A DNA stretch of 64,000 bases. Origin: Erythrobacteraceae bacterium (lineage in GTDB: Bacteria; Pseudomonadota; Alphaproteobacteria; Sphingomonadales; Sphingomonadaceae). How positions within the stretch are numbered: the first letter of the stretch is position 1; the number at the start of each line of letters is the position of its first letter. Under the pieces are notes generated by a model. That model saw nothing but the letters and a program-made list of their open reading frames with translations, was not told where the DNA came from and ran no database searches. This document shows positions 55,053-62,515 of this stretch, piece after piece. Both the position numbers and the translations under genes were made by a program. Location: assembly GCA_947479055.1 (NCBI GenBank), contig CANJYE010000014.1:1-64000 (forward strand). Reading direction: 5' to 3'.

Positions 55053-56399
55053 TCAATCCCCCGCCACGGTCATCCCGTCGATCCGAAGCGTTGGCGTGTT
55101 GATCGCGCGGTGCCATTCGAGGTCGTCGGCCGGGATCATCGCGGCGAACATGGCGATGAGGTTCCCGGCCACGGTGAATTCCGCCACCGGCCCGGCGATG
55201 GTGCCATTGGCGATGCGATAGCCCGAAGCACCCCGGCTGTAGTCGCCGGTCACCGGGTTGACGCCGTGGCCGATCAGTTCGGTGACATAGACGCCATCGG
55301 CGATGTCGGCGATCAGCGCGGCGGGGGAAAGCGTCCCCGCCTCGACATGGACATTGCTGGCCGAAACCCCCGGCGCGCCCGAGCCGGAACGCGAGGCATG
55401 GCCGGTCGGGGCAATGCCAAGCTGGCGGGCGGAAGCGGATTCGGCCAGCCACCCGGTCAGCCTCCCGCCTTGCACCAGTGCGCGCGGGGCGGTGGGGAGC
55501 CCTTCGCCATCGAACGGGCGCGAGCGCAGGCCGCGCAGGCGGTGCGGATCGTCACCAATGCGGATCGCGCTGTCGAACAGCTGGTCTTCCAGCCGCCCGA
55601 GCAGGAAGCTGGAACGGCGGGCCACGGCGGAACCGGAAATGGCATTGAGCAGATGGCCGACCAGCGACCCGGCGACGCGCGGATCGAGCACCACCGGCAT
55701 CGGTCCGCTGGCCAGCCGTCCGGGATTGAGGCGGGCCACCGCCCGCTCGCCCGCCAGCGTGCCGATCATCTCCGGCGCGGGCAAATCGGCTGCAAAGCGG
55801 GCCTGGCGCCAGGCATAGTCGCGCTGCATGCCGCTGCCTTCGCCGGCCACCACGCTGGCGCTCAAGCCATGGCTGCTGCCTTCGTAGCCGCCGGCAAAGC
55901 CGTGACTGGTCGCCAGCGCGACCACGCTGCGCCCGAAGCTCGCCCCGCCGCCTTCGCTGTTGGTGATGCCCGGCACCGCGCGGGCGGCATCTTCCGCCGC
56001 CTCGGCCTGGCTGCGCAGCCTTTCGGGCGAAGGTTCGACCGGATCGCACAGCGCGAGGTCTGTGAAGGGGCCACGCGCGAGCAGTTCTTCGGGCGCGAGG
56101 CCGGAATAGGGATCTTCCGGCGCGGCGCGGGCCATGGCGACGGCGCGCAGCACGAGTTCGTCCAGAGCCGGATCGCTGCTGTCGGTCGCCTGGATCGAGG
56201 CGGAGCGGCTGCCGATGAACACCCGCAGCGCGACCTGCTCGCTTTCCGAGCGCTCGACATCCTCCAGCCTGCCCAGTCGGACAGAGACGCTTTCGGAAGC
56301 ATCGCCCAGCGCAACCGCATCGGCCGCATCGGCACCGGCAGCGCGGGCCTTGGCGATCAGCGCGGCGCAGCGTTCCTGAGCCCGGGCGAGGTCGAACAT
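55053..56399 (-). CDS. pmbA: Metallopeptidase-family protein PmbA/TldE
   Basis: A 448-residue member of the TldD/PmbA family. With TldD it forms a protease that matures some small peptides (microcin B17) and degrades unfolded peptides such as CcdA. Its pattern fits PmbA: V-R-L-G-R-L-E-D-V-E-R-S-E near the start, and the C-terminal N-P-V-T-G-D-Y-S-R-G-A-S-G-Y and V-A-E-F-T-V-A-G-N-L. It lacks the H-E-x-x-H zinc motif found in TldD, as expected for PmbA. tldD is not in the window. Confidence 0.9.
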   Translation of the reverse strand: MFDLARAQERCAALIAKARAAGADAADAVALGDASESVSVRLGRLEDVERSESEQVALRVFIGSRSASIQATDSSDPALDELVLRAVAMARAAPEDPYSGLAPEELLARGPFTDLALCDPVEPSPERLRSQAEAAEDAARAVPGITNSEGGGASFGRSVVALATSHGFAGGYEGSSHGLSASVVAGEGSGMQRDYAWRQARFAADLPAPEMIGTLAGERAVARLNPGRLASGPMPVVLDPRVAGSLVGHLLNAISGSAVARRSSFLLGRLEDQLFDSAIRIGDDPHRLRGLRSRPFDGEGLPTAPRALVQGGRLTGWLAESASARQLGIAPTGHASRSGSGAPGVSASNVHVEAGTLSPAALIADIADGVYVTELIGHGVNPVTGDYSRGASGYRIANGTIAGPVAEFTVAGNLIAMFAAMIPADDLEWHRAINTPTLRIDGMTVAGD

Positions 56400-56625
56400 A
56401 TCGGCTTTCCTTGCATGCGACGAATTTGACCGGATCGCCCTAGCGGGCGCGCCCGCGCGATGCCAGCCAACAAAGTGCAGCTAAGCCCGAGAGGGTATCG
56501 GATCAGGCTGATAACCATTCCTTTGGACCCGCACGGCTATTGCGGCGAGGCATCGGCCATGCATAAAGCCTGCCAATTGTGTGCGGACGGGCTTTTCAGC
56601 CAGCCTGCAAATGATAAAGCGAGCT

Positions 56626-57411
56626 ATGACGAACACTCTGGAAGACCCGTTCATCACTGCACCGGCAGACACCGCCCAGCGCCAGCGCGAAGGCGGACTG
56701 GAAGTGATCTCGATCGCCAAGAGCTATGACAAGCGCGCGGTGCTGACCGATATATCGCTCCATGTCGCAAAAGGCGAAGTGCTCGGCCTGCTCGGTCCGA
56801 ACGGGGCGGGCAAGACCACCTGCTTCTATTCGATCATGGGGCTGGTCCGCCCGGATTCGGGCCGCATCCTGATGGACGGGGTCGATGTCACCAAGCTGCC
56901 GATGTATCGCCGCGCGATTCTCGGCCTGGGCTATCTCCCGCAGGAAACCTCGATCTTCCGGGGCATGACGGTGGAACAGAACATCGATTGCGTGCTCGAA
57001 ATGGTCGAACCCGATGCCGAGACCCGTGCCGCCGAGCTGGAGCGGCTGCTGGGCGAATTCGGCCTGACCAAGCTGCGCAACAGCCCGGCCATGGCGCTGT
57101 CGGGCGGTGAACGGCGCCGCTGCGAAATCGCTCGGGCGCTGGCCGCCAAGCCTTCGATCATGCTGCTGGACGAACCTTTCGCCGGGATCGATCCGCTCTC
57201 GATCAACGACATCCGCCACCTCATCATCGACCTCAGGGATCGCGGCATCGGCGTGCTGATCACCGATCATAACGTCCGCGAAACGCTCGACATCGTCGAC
57301 CGCGCCTGCATCATCTACGGAGGCCAGGTGCTGTTTGCGGGCAGCCCGGAAGCGCTGGTGGCCGATGAAAACGTCCGCCGCCTCTATCTGGGCGAAGGCT
57401 TTACCTTATGA
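56626..57411 (+). CDS. lptB: LPS export ABC transporter ATP-binding protein LptB
   Basis: ATPase that drives lipopolysaccharide transport to the outer membrane with LptFG. It has 261 residues from ATG 56626, with a 20-residue extension before the family start (L-E-V-I-S-I-A-K-S-Y). Walker A is L-G-P-N-G-A-G-K-T-T, the signature L-S-G-G-E-R-R-R, Walker B M-L-L-D-E-P-F-A-G-I-D, and the switch His is in I-T-D-H-N-V. lptA and lptC, often upstream, are absent here. rpoN follows, a common order. Confidence 0.95.
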   Translation: MTNTLEDPFITAPADTAQRQREGGLEVISIAKSYDKRAVLTDISLHVAKGEVLGLLGPNGAGKTTCFYSIMGLVRPDSGRILMDGVDVTKLPMYRRAILGLGYLPQETSIFRGMTVEQNIDCVLEMVEPDAETRAAELERLLGEFGLTKLRNSPAMALSGGERRRCEIARALAAKPSIMLLDEPFAGIDPLSINDIRHLIIDLRDRGIGVLITDHNVRETLDIVDRACIIYGGQVLFAGSPEALVADENVRRLYLGEGFTL

Positions 57412-57430
57412 CGATCCGGCAGCCCGGCGA

Positions 57431-57473
57431 ATGCACCGCTTGGGGCAATCGTCGGCTGCCCCAAGCGGTGCAT
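57431..57473. repeat. Perfect 17-bp inverted repeat immediately before rpoN
   Basis: atgcaccgcttggggca (57431-57447) and its exact complement (57457-57473) flank a 9-base loop. It ends 6 bp before the rpoN ATG, over the place where a ribosome site should be, and there is no T run. Likely roles are translational control of rpoN, processing or separation from lptB, or a mobile palindrome. Confidence 0.9.
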
Positions 57474-57479
57474 GCCTGA

Positions 57480-58982
57480 ATGAACTTCGGCCCCCGCCTA
57501 GACCTGCGGCAATCGCAGCAACTGGTGATGACGCCACAGCTCCAGCAGGCGATCAAGCTGCTGGCGCTGTCCAATCTGGAAATCGAAGCCTTCATCGCCG
57601 AGGCGATCGAAGCCAATCCGCTGCTGGAAATCGGCGAAACTGCTGGCGAAGATTCGCCGGACAGCGCCCCCGAAACGCTGGACGAGCGCAAGACCGCGCT
57701 TGAATCCTCATCCGTCGATGCCCTGATCGGCGAAGGGCTGGGCCAGGAAGACCGACCGCTCGACATCGACCCCGAAACGATCGATCGCGATCGCGACACC
57801 GGAGACGGTGCGGCGCTGGAATTCGCCGGCGAAGCTCCGCAAGGCTCCGGCGCGGAAGGGCCGGGAATCGACGAGCGCGGTAGCGGCGGCCCGTCGCTGA
57901 CCGAACATCTGCTGGCGCAGGTCGGCCCGGCAACGCATGACGAGAGGCAGGCGGCCATCGTCCGACACCTGATCAGCCTGCTCGACGATGCCGGATATCT
58001 GACCGTGACGCTGCGCGAAGTTGCGATGGAATTGCACATCCCGCTGGTTGAGGTGGAAGCGGCGCTGGCGATGCTCCAGACCCTCGATCCGACCGGAGTG
58101 GGTGCACGCGACCTGTCCGAATGCCTTGCCCTTCAGGCCAGGGAAGCCGACCGTTATGATCCGTGCATGGCCCGGCTGCTCGACAATCTCGAGCTGCTGG
58201 CCAAAGGCAACGTCAAGCAGCTCAAGCGCATCTGCGGGGTCGATGACGAGGATTTCTCCGACATGCTGGCCGAACTGCGCGGCTATGATCCCAAGCCTGG
58301 CCTGCAACTCGCCAGCAATCCCGGCGGGGAGCCGGTGGTGCCGGATATCCTGCTGCGTGCCGGGAAGGATGGCGGCTGGGCCCTTGCGCTCAATCCGGCC
58401 ACCCTGCCGCGGCTGGTCGTCAACCGCAGCTATTATCTCGAGCTGCGCAAGGACTGCGACGACAAATCCGCGCGCGGCTGGCTGAGCGAGCGGCTGGCCG
58501 ATGCCAACTGGCTGCTCAAAGCGCTCGACCAGCGCCAGAGAACCATTCTCAAGGTGGCCGCCGAGATCGTCAAACAGCAGGACGGTTTCTTCCGGCGCGG
58601 CGTCTCGGAACTGAAGCCGCTGACCCTGCGCGCCGTTGCCGAAGCGATCGGCATGCATGAATCGACCGTCAGCCGGGTCACCTCCAACAAATATCTGCAT
58701 TGCGATCGCTGGACGTTCGAGCTCAAATATTTCTTCAGTTCCGGCATCGCCTCGTCCGATGGCGAGAGCTCGATTTCAGCGGAAGCGGTGAAAGCCCAGA
58801 TCCGCACGCTGATCGATACGGAAGTGCCCGAGGACATCCTGTCCGACGACAAGCTGGTTGAATTGCTGAGAGGAAAGGGCTTCGACCTCGCCCGCCGGAC
58901 CGTGGCCAAATATCGCGAGGCAATCGGGCTGGGCAGCTCGGTGCAACGGCGCCGGCAGAAAGCGCTCGACGCGGCGCGCTAG
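57480..58982 (+). CDS. rpoN: RNA polymerase sigma-54 factor
   Basis: Alternative sigma factor that needs AAA+ activators; controls nitrogen and other genes. It has 500 residues. Region I is Gln/Leu-rich (L-R-Q-S-Q-Q-L-V-M-T-P-Q-L-Q-Q-A-I), followed by an acidic region II (about 50-140), the core-binding region, a helix-turn-helix, and the RpoN box A-R-R-T-V-A-K-Y-R-E near the end. No clear ribosome site is seen: the space before ATG is filled by the right arm of the hairpin. ptsN and hpf, common neighbours, are missing. Confidence 0.96.
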   Translation: MNFGPRLDLRQSQQLVMTPQLQQAIKLLALSNLEIEAFIAEAIEANPLLEIGETAGEDSPDSAPETLDERKTALESSSVDALIGEGLGQEDRPLDIDPETIDRDRDTGDGAALEFAGEAPQGSGAEGPGIDERGSGGPSLTEHLLAQVGPATHDERQAAIVRHLISLLDDAGYLTVTLREVAMELHIPLVEVEAALAMLQTLDPTGVGARDLSECLALQAREADRYDPCMARLLDNLELLAKGNVKQLKRICGVDDEDFSDMLAELRGYDPKPGLQLASNPGGEPVVPDILLRAGKDGGWALALNPATLPRLVVNRSYYLELRKDCDDKSARGWLSERLADANWLLKALDQRQRTILKVAAEIVKQQDGFFRRGVSELKPLTLRAVAEAIGMHESTVSRVTSNKYLHCDRWTFELKYFFSSGIASSDGESSISAEAVKAQIRTLIDTEVPEDILSDDKLVELLRGKGFDLARRTVAKYREAIGLGSSVQRRRQKALDAAR

Positions 58983-59032
58983 GCTAACATTGGACGGGGA
59001 GACACCTTGCCCGGCCTTTGGGCAATCCCCGC

Positions 59033-59097
59033 GACTCGTGGATTGAAGCCGGTTTACGTATAATTAACCTTTTCCGTTCACATCTTCCGTGGTTAAT
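59033..59097 (+). promoter_or_regulatory. Candidate CtrA/CcrM-controlled promoter region of ctrA
   Basis: A GACTC site (GANTC, CcrM methylation) lies at 59033-59037. ATTAACC (59063-59069) and GGTTAAT (59091-59097) form an inverted pair 21 bases apart. TTAACC is the core half-site bound by CtrA. In Caulobacter ctrA is under CcrM and its own control; the same layout here suggests autoregulation. Confidence 0.5.
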
Positions 59098-59157
59098 AGC
59101 GGTCAATCTCCATTTCGCGGAGGTTGACGCATTGTCAGGGCAACGAGGGGGCATCCC

Positions 59158-59853
59158 ATGCGCGTACTGCTGATCGAAGACGAGCCGACAACGGCTAAGG
59201 CGATCGAGCTTATGCTCACGACCGAAGGTTTCAACGTCTATTCGACGGACCTTGGGGAAGAGGGTCTGGATCTGGGCAAGCTGTATGATTACGATATCAT
59301 CCTGCTCGACCTCAACCTGCCCGACATGCACGGCTATGACGTGCTCAAGAAGCTCCGCGTCGCCAAGGTGCAGACGCCGGTGCTGATCCTTTCGGGCATT
59401 TCGGAAATGGATTCGAAGATCCGCAGCTTCGGCTTCGGCGCTGACGATTATGTCACCAAGCCGTTCCACCGCGACGAGCTGGTGGCCCGCATCCACGCCG
59501 TGGTCCGCCGTTCCAAGGGCCATTCGCAGAGCGTCATCCGTACCGGCAAGCTGGCCGTGAACCTCGATGCCAAGACGGTCGAGGTCGATGGTGCCCGCGT
59601 TCACCTGACCGGCAAGGAATACGCCATGCTGGAGCTGCTTTCGCTCCGCAAGGGCACCACCCTGACCAAGGAAATGTTCCTCAACCACCTCTATGGCGGG
59701 ATGGACGAGCCGGAACTCAAGATCATCGACGTGTTCATCTGCCAGCTGCGCAAGAAGCTCTCGCTGGCTTGGAGCGGCGACAGTTACATCGAAACCGTCT
59801 GGGGCCGTGGCTATGTGCTGCGCGATCCGGACGAGGCAGCCGAGGCAGCCTGA
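59158..59853 (+). CDS. ctrA: Cell cycle response regulator CtrA
   Basis: OmpR/PhoB-type response regulator controlling cell cycle, motility or other genes in Alphaproteobacteria. It has 231 residues. The receiver domain has D-E-P and the phospho-acceptor Asp51 (L-L-D-L-N-L-P-D), with K at F-H-R/K-P positions (T-K-P-F-H). The DNA-binding winged helix has the CtrA-specific [18 protein letters not shown] and [14 protein letters not shown]. The C-terminus E-A-A-E-A-A is Ala-rich, as needed for ClpXP degradation in Caulobacter. It has a strong terminator. Confidence 0.97.
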   Translation: MRVLLIEDEPTTAKAIELMLTTEGFNVYSTDLGEEGLDLGKLYDYDIILLDLNLPDMHGYDVLKKLRVAKVQTPVLILSGISEMDSKIRSFGFGADDYVTKPFHRDELVARIHAVVRRSKGHSQSVIRTGKLAVNLDAKTVEVDGARVHLTGKEYAMLELLSLRKGTTLTKEMFLNHLYGGMDEPELKIIDVFICQLRKKLSLAWSGDSYIETVWGRGYVLRDPDEAAEAA

Positions 59854-59882
59854 CCCGCTTTTTGCGCATATTCGCGATCATG

Positions 59883-59916
59883 AACCTCCCCGGGCTTCGC
59901 TCCGGGGAGGTTTTTT
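59883..59916 (+). terminator. Rho-independent terminator of ctrA
   Basis: aacctccccgg (59883-59893) pairs with ccggggaggtt (59902-59912) around an 8-base loop, then TTTT follows. The trmB start lies 15 bp further on. Confidence 0.93.
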
Positions 59917-59931
59917 GTTAGCGGGCGCGCC

Positions 59932-60630
59932 ATGACAGCACACAAGCCCGGCGATCCGACCACGCTCAACCGCCTTTACGGCCGCTCGCAAGGCAGGCCG
60001 CTGCGCAAGGGGCAGCAGGACCTGGTCGAACAGCTCCTGCCGCAGATTGCCGTGCCCGACGATGGCCCGGTCACGGCCGAGCGCCTGTTCGGCAATCCCA
60101 TGCCGCTCCATTTCGAGATCGGCTTTGGCGGAGGGGAGCACCTCGCCTATCGCGCCGACCTGCTGCCAGATCACGGCTTCATCGGCTGCGAACCGTTCCT
60201 CAACGGAGTGGTGGGCGCTCTCACCCATGTCCGCGAGATGGGCCTCACCAATGTCCGTATTCACCATGGCGACGCGCTCGAGGTGTTGCGACGCGTGCCG
60301 GACGGGGCGCTGTCATTCGTCTACCTGCTCCATCCCGACCCCTGGCCCAAGGCGCGCCATGCCAAGCGGCGGATGATGAACGACGGGCCATTGGCGCTGA
60401 TCGCGACCAAGCTCCGGCCCGGCGGCGAATTCCGTTTCGGCACGGACCACCCGGTCTACCTGCGTCACGCGCTGATGGTGATGCGCCGCCACCGCGCCAG
60501 CTTCGATTGGCTGGCCGAAGGACCAGCAAGCTTCCAGAACCGCCACGGCGGCTGGTGCGAAACCCGCTACGAAGCCAAGGCCCGCGCCCAGGGCCACGAA
60601 GTCTGGTATTTCCGCTTTCGTCGGCTCTGA
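59932..60630 (+). CDS. trmB: tRNA (guanine-N7-)-methyltransferase
   Basis: Methylates G46 of tRNAs using SAM. The 232 residues include the family SAM site E-I-G-F-G-G-G-E-H-L, G-C-E-P-F near it, and the signature L-H-P-D-P-W-P-K-A-R-H-A-K-R-R then F-G-T-D-H. The N-terminal extension is R-L-Y-G-R-S-Q-G-R-P-L, as in alphaproteobacterial TrmB. Confidence 0.96.
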   Translation: MTAHKPGDPTTLNRLYGRSQGRPLRKGQQDLVEQLLPQIAVPDDGPVTAERLFGNPMPLHFEIGFGGGEHLAYRADLLPDHGFIGCEPFLNGVVGALTHVREMGLTNVRIHHGDALEVLRRVPDGALSFVYLLHPDPWPKARHAKRRMMNDGPLALIATKLRPGGEFRFGTDHPVYLRHALMVMRRHRASFDWLAEGPASFQNRHGGWCETRYEAKARAQGHEVWYFRFRRL

Positions 60631-60686
60631 ACGGCTGGAATGCACCAGCCCCCGGAAATTTGCCGGTCGGGCAATCGGTTAAATCT

Positions 60687-60701
60687 CTATCCCTTCGATA
60701 G
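60687..60701. promoter_or_regulatory. Operator-like palindrome CTATC-N5-GATAG upstream of TauE gene 1
   Basis: ctatccccttcgatag-type dyad (CTATC, ccttc, GATAG) followed by gaattt, 82 bp before the permease start. The same dyad occurs before the second permease at 61687-61701 with a different spacer. It is probably a binding site for a shared regulator, unidentified. Confidence 0.5.
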
Positions 60702-60782
60702 GAATTTGCTTTGGCTGGACGGCCCGGCTTGTTATCAGCCGCGCCAAGCCATCCGGCCGGAGGCATCTAGGGGAATGGGCGA

Positions 60783-61568
60783 ATGAATATCTGGAGCCAA
60801 CTGGATGCCTTGCATGCCATTGCAGGGCTTCTCGTTGGGATCATGGTCGGGCTGACCGGCGTTGGTGGCGGTGCCTTGATGACCCCGCTGCTGGTGCTGC
60901 TGTTCGGCGTCTCCCCGCAGACCGCAGTGGGCACCGACCTGCTGTTTGCCGCCTCCACCAAGACAGCCGGTTCGGCAGTGCATGGCTGGCGTGCAACGGT
61001 TGACTGGAAAATTGTCGGCCGCCTGGCTTCGGGCAGCATTCCAGCCGCCCTGCTGACAGTGTTCACATTACACTCACTGGGCAAGGTCGGCGCTTCGACC
61101 CAGGAAACGATCATGCTTGTCCTGGGCGGAATGCTCATCCTCACAGCGCTGGCCGTCGCCTTCCAGCGGCGCCTGATTGCCTTTGGCATGCGCCGCAAGC
61201 CGATGCCGCCAGGGCGCACCACAGCCTCGACCATGCTGCTCGGAGCCATTCTGGGCGTGGCCGTATCGATCACATCGGTCGGAGCCGGCGCAATCGGGGT
61301 CACCGCGCTGCTGATGCTCTACCCCAATCTCCCGGTCTCGCGAATCGTCGGAACCGACATTGCCCACGCGGTCCCGCTCGCCCTTGTCGGCGGGATCGGC
61401 CATTGGGTGATCGGCGATGTCGACCTGGTCCTGCTCCTCAATCTGTTGATCGGCTCGATCCCAGGCGTGATCATCGGCAGCCTGATTTCCAGCCGCGCAC
61501 CGGATTTCCTGCTCCGCCCCGCGCTGGTGATCGTGCTGCTCCTGTCCGGGGGCAAACTGCTGCTCTGA
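60783..61568 (+). CDS. TauE/SafE-family permease 1 (sulfite exporter TauE-like)
   Basis: A 261-residue membrane protein with about eight hydrophobic segments. The start M-N-I-W-S-Q-L-D-A-L-H then A-G-L-L-V-G-I-M-V-G-L-T-G-V-G-G-G fits the TauE/SafE family, whose members export sulfite, sulfoacetate or related anions. The duplicated glycine motif recurs in the second half (T-S-V-G-A-G-A-I-G). A paralogue follows 148 bp downstream with a shared upstream dyad. The substrate is unknown. Confidence 0.88.
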   Translation: MNIWSQLDALHAIAGLLVGIMVGLTGVGGGALMTPLLVLLFGVSPQTAVGTDLLFAASTKTAGSAVHGWRATVDWKIVGRLASGSIPAALLTVFTLHSLGKVGASTQETIMLVLGGMLILTALAVAFQRRLIAFGMRRKPMPPGRTTASTMLLGAILGVAVSITSVGAGAIGVTALLMLYPNLPVSRIVGTDIAHAVPLALVGGIGHWVIGDVDLVLLLNLLIGSIPGVIIGSLISSRAPDFLLRPALVIVLLLSGGKLLL

Positions 61569-61686
61569 CTCGATTTTCAGGACAGCAGCTCTGGCGGAAA
61601 CTGCCGATCACGATACGCTTCAGCCCAAGAAAGTTTCGCTTTAACGCGAGACTGGAAAACCATCTCGACGCCCAATTCCTCAATGT

Positions 61687-61701
61687 CTATCGGAACGATA
61701 G
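61687..61701. promoter_or_regulatory. Operator-like palindrome CTATC-N5-GATAG upstream of TauE gene 2
   Basis: CTATC, ggaac, GATAG followed by gatttc, about 15 bp before the GTG start, so bound protein would block the initiation region. It matches the dyad upstream of permease 1. Confidence 0.5.
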
Positions 61702-61716
61702 GATTTCAGGGAGTCT

Positions 61717-62487
61717 GTGCTGGTGCAACTTGGCGGTTTGGACATTTCGGCGCTGCTTCCGTTCATCGCGGTCGGCTTTGCCGCGCAGCTCGTGGATGGT
61801 GCGCTGGGCATGGCGTTCGGCGTGATTTCCAACGCACTGCTGGTCGGCGTGCTTGGCGTGCCGCCCGCTCTCGCCTCGCAACGCGTCCATGTGGTCGAAT
61901 GCTTCACCACCGCCATGTCCGGCATCAACCACCTGTTGCATGGCAATGTCGACAAGCGCCTGTTTTTTCGCCTGCTGATTCCCGGCGTGGTTGGTGGTGT
62001 GGCCGGGGCCTATCTGCTGACCTCGATCGACGCGAGTGTAATCAAGCCATTCGTTCTGGCCTATCTGACCTTGATCGGCTTCTATCTGCTGTGGCGCGGC
62101 CTGCGTCACACGGCAGTGGTTCGCGACGCGAAATATGTCGCACCTCTCGGTCTGCTGGGTGGTTTCCTGGACGCGGCCGGCGGTGGTGGTTGGGGGCCAG
62201 TGGTTACCTCCAACCTTCTGGTCCAGGGCGCTGAACCGCGCAAGGTGGTCGGCACGGTCAATTCGGTAGAATTCTTCCTGACACTGACTGTCTCGGCTGC
62301 CTTCATCTGGCGGCTGGGCCTGGCAGACCTGGCGGGAGCTACTCTCGGCTTCCTGATCGGCGGCGTGCTGGCCGCCCCGCTTGGCGCGGTGGCGGCCAAG
62401 CGGTTTCCCGCAAAGACTATGTTGGTTCTGGTCGGGATCGTCCTGAGCCTAACCAGCGGCTACGGCGTCTACAGCAGCTTCGGCTGA
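61717..62487 (+). CDS. TauE/SafE-family permease 2
   Basis: A 256-residue membrane protein of the same superfamily but a different subgroup: A-V-G-F-A-A-Q-L-V-D-G-A-L-G-M-A-F-G-V and G-G-F-L-D-A-A-G-G-G-G-W-G-P-V are the two glycine motifs. About eight hydrophobic segments are seen. The GTG start has AGGGAG close upstream; an in-frame GTG two codons later is also possible. It is probably an anion (sulfur compound) exporter, by family. It has its own dyad. Confidence 0.88.
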   Translation: MLVQLGGLDISALLPFIAVGFAAQLVDGALGMAFGVISNALLVGVLGVPPALASQRVHVVECFTTAMSGINHLLHGNVDKRLFFRLLIPGVVGGVAGAYLLTSIDASVIKPFVLAYLTLIGFYLLWRGLRHTAVVRDAKYVAPLGLLGGFLDAAGGGGWGPVVTSNLLVQGAEPRKVVGTVNSVEFFLTLTVSAAFIWRLGLADLAGATLGFLIGGVLAAPLGAVAAKRFPAKTMLVLVGIVLSLTSGYGVYSSFG

Positions 62488-62515
62488 TTCAAGGGCGGAA
62501 GGCTCCTCGGCGAAT

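Noticed and set aside
56400-56625. Missing lptA/lptC or a tRNA in the gap before lptB
   Set aside because: The 226 bp hold no frame of useful length and no tRNA fold; the gap appears to be ordinary intergenic sequence.
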